64,000 nt of DNA from Nonomuraea aridisoli (lineage in GTDB: Bacteria; Actinomycetota; Actinomycetes; Streptosporangiales; Streptosporangiaceae), in NCBI RefSeq assembly GCF_003236395.1, contig NZ_POUD01000008.1, positions 1 through 64,000 on the forward strand, given 5' to 3'. The notes beneath the pieces are model-generated. The model had not been told where the DNA came from, made no database searches, and was given only the letters and a program-made list of their open reading frames with translations. Shown piece by piece: positions 61,055-64,000 of the stretch. How positions within the stretch are numbered: position 1 is the first letter of the stretch; each line of letters begins with the position of its first letter. The translations under genes were made by a program, and so were the position numbers.

Positions 61055-62217
61055 GGATCGACCTGCCCGGGGTGGGCGCGTACACGCTGCGGGAGCCCGC
61101 CGACCGGCCGAAGGGCGAGCGGCCGGCCGGCAGCCGGATCGCGTACGCGGCCGCCCACGTGGTCGCCGACCCGCTCGGCGAGAACACGCCCGGCTCCCCC
61201 GCCGCCGTCGACTGGGACGCCACGCTGCGCTTCCGCCGCCACCTGTGGTCGCACGGCCTGCGGGTGGCCGACGCCATGGACACCGCCCAGCGCAACATGG
61301 GCCTGGACTGGGCGGCGACCAGGGAGCTCATCCGGCGCAGCGCCGCCGAGGCCCGCGCGTTCGGCGACCCGGCGACGCTCGTCGCCTGCGGCGCCGGCAC
61401 CGACCACGCGCCCGAGGCGGGCGACCTGGACACGATCACGGCCGCGTACGGCGAGCAGATCGAGACCGTGCAGGCGGCCGGCGCCGGTGTGATCATCATG
61501 GCCTCGCGGCAGCTCGCCCGGGTGGCCTCCGGGCCCGCCGACTACCACCAGGTGTACGGCAAGCTGTTCGGCCTGGCGGACCGGCCGGTGATCCTGCACT
61601 GGCTGGGCGAGATGTTCGACCCGCAGCTGGCCGGCTACTGGGGCTCGCGCGACGTCGGCGCGGCGACGGAGTCGTTCCTGGAGCTGATCCACGCGCACGC
61701 CTCGACGGTGGACGGCGTGAAGGTGTCGCTGCTGGACGAGGAGCACGAGGTGCGCCTGCGCGCCGCGCTGCCGGAGGGCGTCAAGCTGTACACCGGCGAC
61801 GACTTCAACTACCCGTCCCTGATCAGGTCGGGCTCGCACGCGCTGCTCGGTATCTTCGACGCCATCGCGCCGGCCGCCGCGGCGGCGCTGCGGGTGCTCG
61901 ACGCGGCCGAGGCGGCCGGTGACGCGGCGGAACGCGAGCGGCTGCTGGCCGCGTACGACGAGATCCTCGCCCCGACCGTGCCGCTGTCGCGGAAGATCTT
62001 CGAGGCGCCGACGTACCACTACAAGACCGGCATCGTCTTCCTGTCCTGGCTGAACGGCCACCAGGACGCGTTCGCCATGGTGAACGGCGCCCAGTCGGCC
62101 CGCTCGCTGCTCCACCTGTCGCAGGTGTTCGCGCTGGCCGACCAGGCGGGGCTGCTCGCCGACCAGGAGCTCGCCGTGCGCCGCATGAAGGCGCTGCTGG
62201 AGGTGAACGGGCTGTGA
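61051..62217 (+). CDS. DUF993 protein, dihydrodipicolinate synthase-like
   Basis: A 388-residue DUF993 protein, predicted TIM barrel of the DapA/aldolase superfamily. Motifs include DATLRFRRHLWSHGLRVADAMDTAQRNMGLDW, AAYGEQIETVQAAGAGVIIMASRQLA and GVKVSLLDEEHEVRLRAALPEGVKLYTGDDFNYPSLI, where Lys in VKVSLLD is in the place of a Schiff-base residue of DHDPS-type enzymes. It would cleave or build a keto-acid in sugar breakdown. GTG at 61051 overlaps the dehydrogenase stop. Always clustered, as far as I recall, with Gfo/Idh and isomerase genes. Confidence 0.88.
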   Translation: MRIDLPGVGAYTLREPADRPKGERPAGSRIAYAAAHVVADPLGENTPGSPAAVDWDATLRFRRHLWSHGLRVADAMDTAQRNMGLDWAATRELIRRSAAEARAFGDPATLVACGAGTDHAPEAGDLDTITAAYGEQIETVQAAGAGVIIMASRQLARVASGPADYHQVYGKLFGLADRPVILHWLGEMFDPQLAGYWGSRDVGAATESFLELIHAHASTVDGVKVSLLDEEHEVRLRAALPEGVKLYTGDDFNYPSLIRSGSHALLGIFDAIAPAAAAALRVLDAAEAAGDAAERERLLAAYDEILAPTVPLSRKIFEAPTYHYKTGIVFLSWLNGHQDAFAMVNGAQSARSLLHLSQVFALADQAGLLADQELAVRRMKALLEVNGL

Positions 62218-63077
62218 GCCTTTCGCTCAACCAGTGGACGACCCGGCGCTGGTCGGTGGCCGAGGCCGTGGACGGGTGCGTCCGGCACGGCCTGGAGGCG
62301 ATCGGGCTGTGGCGGGAGAAGGTCGCCGAGCAGGGGCTGGCGGAGAGCGTCAAGCTCGTGCGGGCGGCCGGGCTGCGGGTGTCGTCGCTCTGCCGGGGCG
62401 GCTTCCTGACGGCCGGCGGGCTGCCCGGCGAGGAGGGCCGTACGGCTTTCGCGCGGGCGCTGGAGGACAACCGGCGGGCCGTCGACGAGGCGGCCGAGCT
62501 GGGGGCGGCCTGCCTGGTGATGGTGGTGGGCGGCCTGCCGGGTGTACGTCCGGGCGAGGCGCCGCCCGACGGCTTCACGCGCGACCTGGCCGGGGCCAGG
62601 GAGCGGGTGGCCGAGGCGCTGGCGGAGCTGGCTCCGTACGCCGGGGAGCGGGGAGTGCGGCTGGCCCTGGAGCCGTTGCATCCGATCTACTGCCCGGACC
62701 GGGCGGTGCTGTCCACGCTGGGCCAGGCGCTGGAGCTGAGCCTGCCGTACCCGGAGGAGCAGGTCGGGGTGGTGGTGGACACCTTCCACGTGTGGTGGGA
62801 CCCGCGGCTGTTCGACGAGATCGCGCGGGCGGGGCGGCGGATCGCGTCGTACCAGGTGTGCGACTACCTGCACCCGCTGCCTGAGGACGTGCTGCTCGGG
62901 CGGGGCATGATGGGCGACGGCGTGATCGACTTCCCGCCGATCACCCGGGCGGTGCTGGCCGCCGGATACGCCGGGGACGTCGAGGTGGAGATCTTCAACG
63001 CCGACGTCTGGGCCGCCGATCCCGACGAGGTGGTGTCCACGATGAAGTCCCGCTACGCCGGAGTGGTGCTGCCCTGA
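62214..63077 (+). CDS. Sugar phosphate isomerase/epimerase (TIM barrel)
   Basis: A 287-residue AP_endonuclease_2/xylose-isomerase-like barrel. Metal-ligand segments include RLALEPLHPIYCPDRAVL (Glu), VGVVVDTFHVWWDP (Asp, His), YQVCDYLHPLPEDVL and VEVEIFNADVWA (Glu). Members isomerise or epimerise sugars and inositol products. GTG at 62214 overlaps the DUF993 stop, so all three genes of the operon are translationally coupled. With an oxidoreductase and an aldolase-like enzyme it makes a complete short catabolic module; the sugar is unknown. Confidence 0.9.
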   Translation: MSLSLNQWTTRRWSVAEAVDGCVRHGLEAIGLWREKVAEQGLAESVKLVRAAGLRVSSLCRGGFLTAGGLPGEEGRTAFARALEDNRRAVDEAAELGAACLVMVVGGLPGVRPGEAPPDGFTRDLAGARERVAEALAELAPYAGERGVRLALEPLHPIYCPDRAVLSTLGQALELSLPYPEEQVGVVVDTFHVWWDPRLFDEIARAGRRIASYQVCDYLHPLPEDVLLGRGMMGDGVIDFPPITRAVLAAGYAGDVEVEIFNADVWAADPDEVVSTMKSRYAGVVLP

Positions 63078-63086
63078 GCCGGGCCG

Positions 63087-64000
63087 CTATGACGGGACGG
63101 TCACCGTCCCGGCGGCGCCGTTCACGGTGATCAACTGGCCCGTGGAGATGCGGTGGGTGGCGTCGGGGACGCCGACGACGGCGGGGATGCCGTACTCCCT
63201 GGCCACCACGGCGCCGTGGGACATGGCGCCGCCCATCTCCATGACCAGGCCGCCCGCCGTCAGGAACAGCGGGGTCCAGCCGGGGTCGGTGGAGGGGCAG
63301 ATGAGGATCTCGCCGGGCTCCAGGTGGGCGCCGACCGGGTCGAGGACGACGCGGGCGGGGCCGGTGACCTCGCCGGGCGAGGCCGCGGTGCCGGTCAGCG
63401 CCCCGTCCGCGGCGGGCGCCGCGAGGGCCTCGGGCTCGGTGCCGTCGGAGAGCAGCACGCGGGGGACGTGGCGGCGGCGGCGCTCCCGCTCGTAGGTCTC
63501 GCGCCGGGCGGCCACGAGCGGGCGCAGGTCGCCGCCGCCGAGCGCGGCCCTGGCCTCGCGCAGGTCGAGGAAGTAGACGTCCTCGGGCGCGTCGAGGACG
63601 CCGAGGCCCACCAGGTGCTCCCCGACCACGAGCAGGCTCCGCCGCACCGCCGCGAGCGTCTTGACCAGCTGGAACTTGGGGAGCTCGCGCAGCCCCGCGT
63701 ACGCACGGGTGCGCCCGAGCGCCCAGCGCACCACGGTGGCACGCCGTCCGGCCCGCGCCGCCACCCGGGCGACGGCGGCGCGGGCCTCCCGCTCCCCGCG
63801 CGCGAAGAGCGCCGAGGGCGCGCGGTCGCCGTCGTCCATCCGCAGGTAGTTGGCCAGCGCGCCGAGGATGTGGTCGGGCTCCTCCGACCAGCGCGGCACG
63901 CCGAGGTCGATCTCGGCGATGCCCCGGTGCCCGTACGCGTCCAGGAAGGCCGCGACCCCGCGCTGGGCGGCGGGCGGGAGGCGCCCCTCGCGGTAGCGGC
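63087..64000 (-). CDS. PEP-utilising enzyme, phosphoenolpyruvate synthase-like (3' part)
   Basis: The last ~304 residues of a longer protein; the N-terminal ATP-grasp part lies outside the window. The start of the visible part has FLDAYGHRGIAEIDLGVPRWSEEPDHI, a pattern seen in rifampicin phosphotransferases and PEP/pyruvate-binding proteins. The swivelling histidine domain is clear: GTAASPGEVTGPARVVLDPVG, then GEILICPSTDPGWTPLFLTAGGLVMEMGGAMSHGAVVAREYGIPAVVGV with the phospho-acceptor His in SHGAV. It could be a drug-modifying kinase or a PEP synthase relative; the missing part would tell. Confidence 0.88.
   Translation of the reverse strand, partial: RYREGRLPPAAQRGVAAFLDAYGHRGIAEIDLGVPRWSEEPDHILGALANYLRMDDGDRAPSALFARGEREARAAVARVAARAGRRATVVRWALGRTRAYAGLRELPKFQLVKTLAAVRRSLLVVGEHLVGLGVLDAPEDVYFLDLREARAALGGGDLRPLVAARRETYERERRRRHVPRVLLSDGTEPEALAAPAADGALTGTAASPGEVTGPARVVLDPVGAHLEPGEILICPSTDPGWTPLFLTAGGLVMEMGGAMSHGAVVAREYGIPAVVGVPDATHRISTGQLITVNGAAGTVTVPS
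63093..63111. terminator. Palindromic hairpin at the end of the converging isomerase and PEP-enzyme genes
   Basis: CGGGACGGTCACCGTCCCG is a 19-bp dyad about its central base. It overlaps the last codons of the leftward gene and follows the isomerase stop by 16 bp, so it may stop the isomerase operon. Confidence 0.55.

Overview
This is a very GC-rich actinomycete chromosome segment with about 70 densely packed protein genes and no rRNA, tRNA or CRISPR array that I can see. Family content points to a mycelial actinobacterium: a WhiB protein, a WhiJ-like XRE/DUF397/ATPase trio, DUF3000, DUF993, DUF4349, DUF1707, RNHCP and YccF proteins, ECF sigma factors, a mycothiol-type DinB protein, an Esx-type export substrate, coproporphyrin-route heme genes and an IdeR-type iron box. 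I infer Streptosporangiales (Nonomuraea-like) from gene content; no marker gene here proves it.

Region by region. 0-8 kb: the 5' part of a DNA polymerase I-like gene, a metallophosphoesterase, then a glycerol-phosphate/ether-lipid group (alkyl-DHAP synthase-like flavoprotein divergent from tetR-glpD), an iron-box-controlled sucrase/ferredoxin-like gene and a WhiB protein. 8-11 kb: two YbaB/EbfC genes divergent from an Esx-like protein, a putative type VII toxin and an acidic candidate immunity protein. 12-14 kb: the WhiJ-like trio with matching palindromes before two of its start codons. 14-22 kb: phosphoribosyltransferase, rsgA with a leader peptide, an ECF sigma/zinc anti-sigma pair, glyA behind a ZTP riboswitch, a Ser/Thr kinase and two membrane proteins. 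22-25.6 kb: an assimilatory sulfur operon (sulfite reductase, zinc ribbon, APS reductase, sirohydrochlorin chelatase) behind a cysteine leader peptide. 25.6-33 kb: a VMGD-repeat protein, an ankyrin/HEAT-like protein, an HD hydrolase, a secreted hexapeptide-repeat protein, a serine hydrolase, an ECF sigma/DinB pair and OsmC.

33-46 kb: glycogen debranching enzyme, RibD-like reductase, LigC-type DNA ligase, aminoglycoside phosphotransferase-like kinase, a regulator divergent from a DD-peptidase-like protein, PgeF, an enoyl-CoA hydratase, a U32 peptidase-like protein, and a methyltransferase divergent from a TPR protein. 46-50 kb: an alpha/beta hydrolase, tandem RNHCP zinc proteins, a 1.26-kb gene-free stretch containing a 27-bp repeat, a tiny Gly/Lys protein and an MBL hydrolase. 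50-59 kb: LigD-type primase-polymerase, msrB, hemQ-hemY-hemE with a DUF4349 lipoprotein between, DUF3000 and RNase D. 59.8-63 kb: a dehydrogenase/aldolase-like/isomerase operon behind a LacI-type operator, and finally the 3' part of a PEP-utilising enzyme.

Several genes form working units: sulfite and APS reductases share an operon with a chelatase of the siroheme route; ECF sigma factors sit with their likely antagonists; LigC and a polymerase domain of the end-joining type lie about 13 kb apart. The best candidates for undescribed biology are the putative type VII toxin locus, the repeat-bearing secreted protein, the tandem RNHCP pair beside its repeat-rich gene-free stretch, and the rsgA leader peptide.
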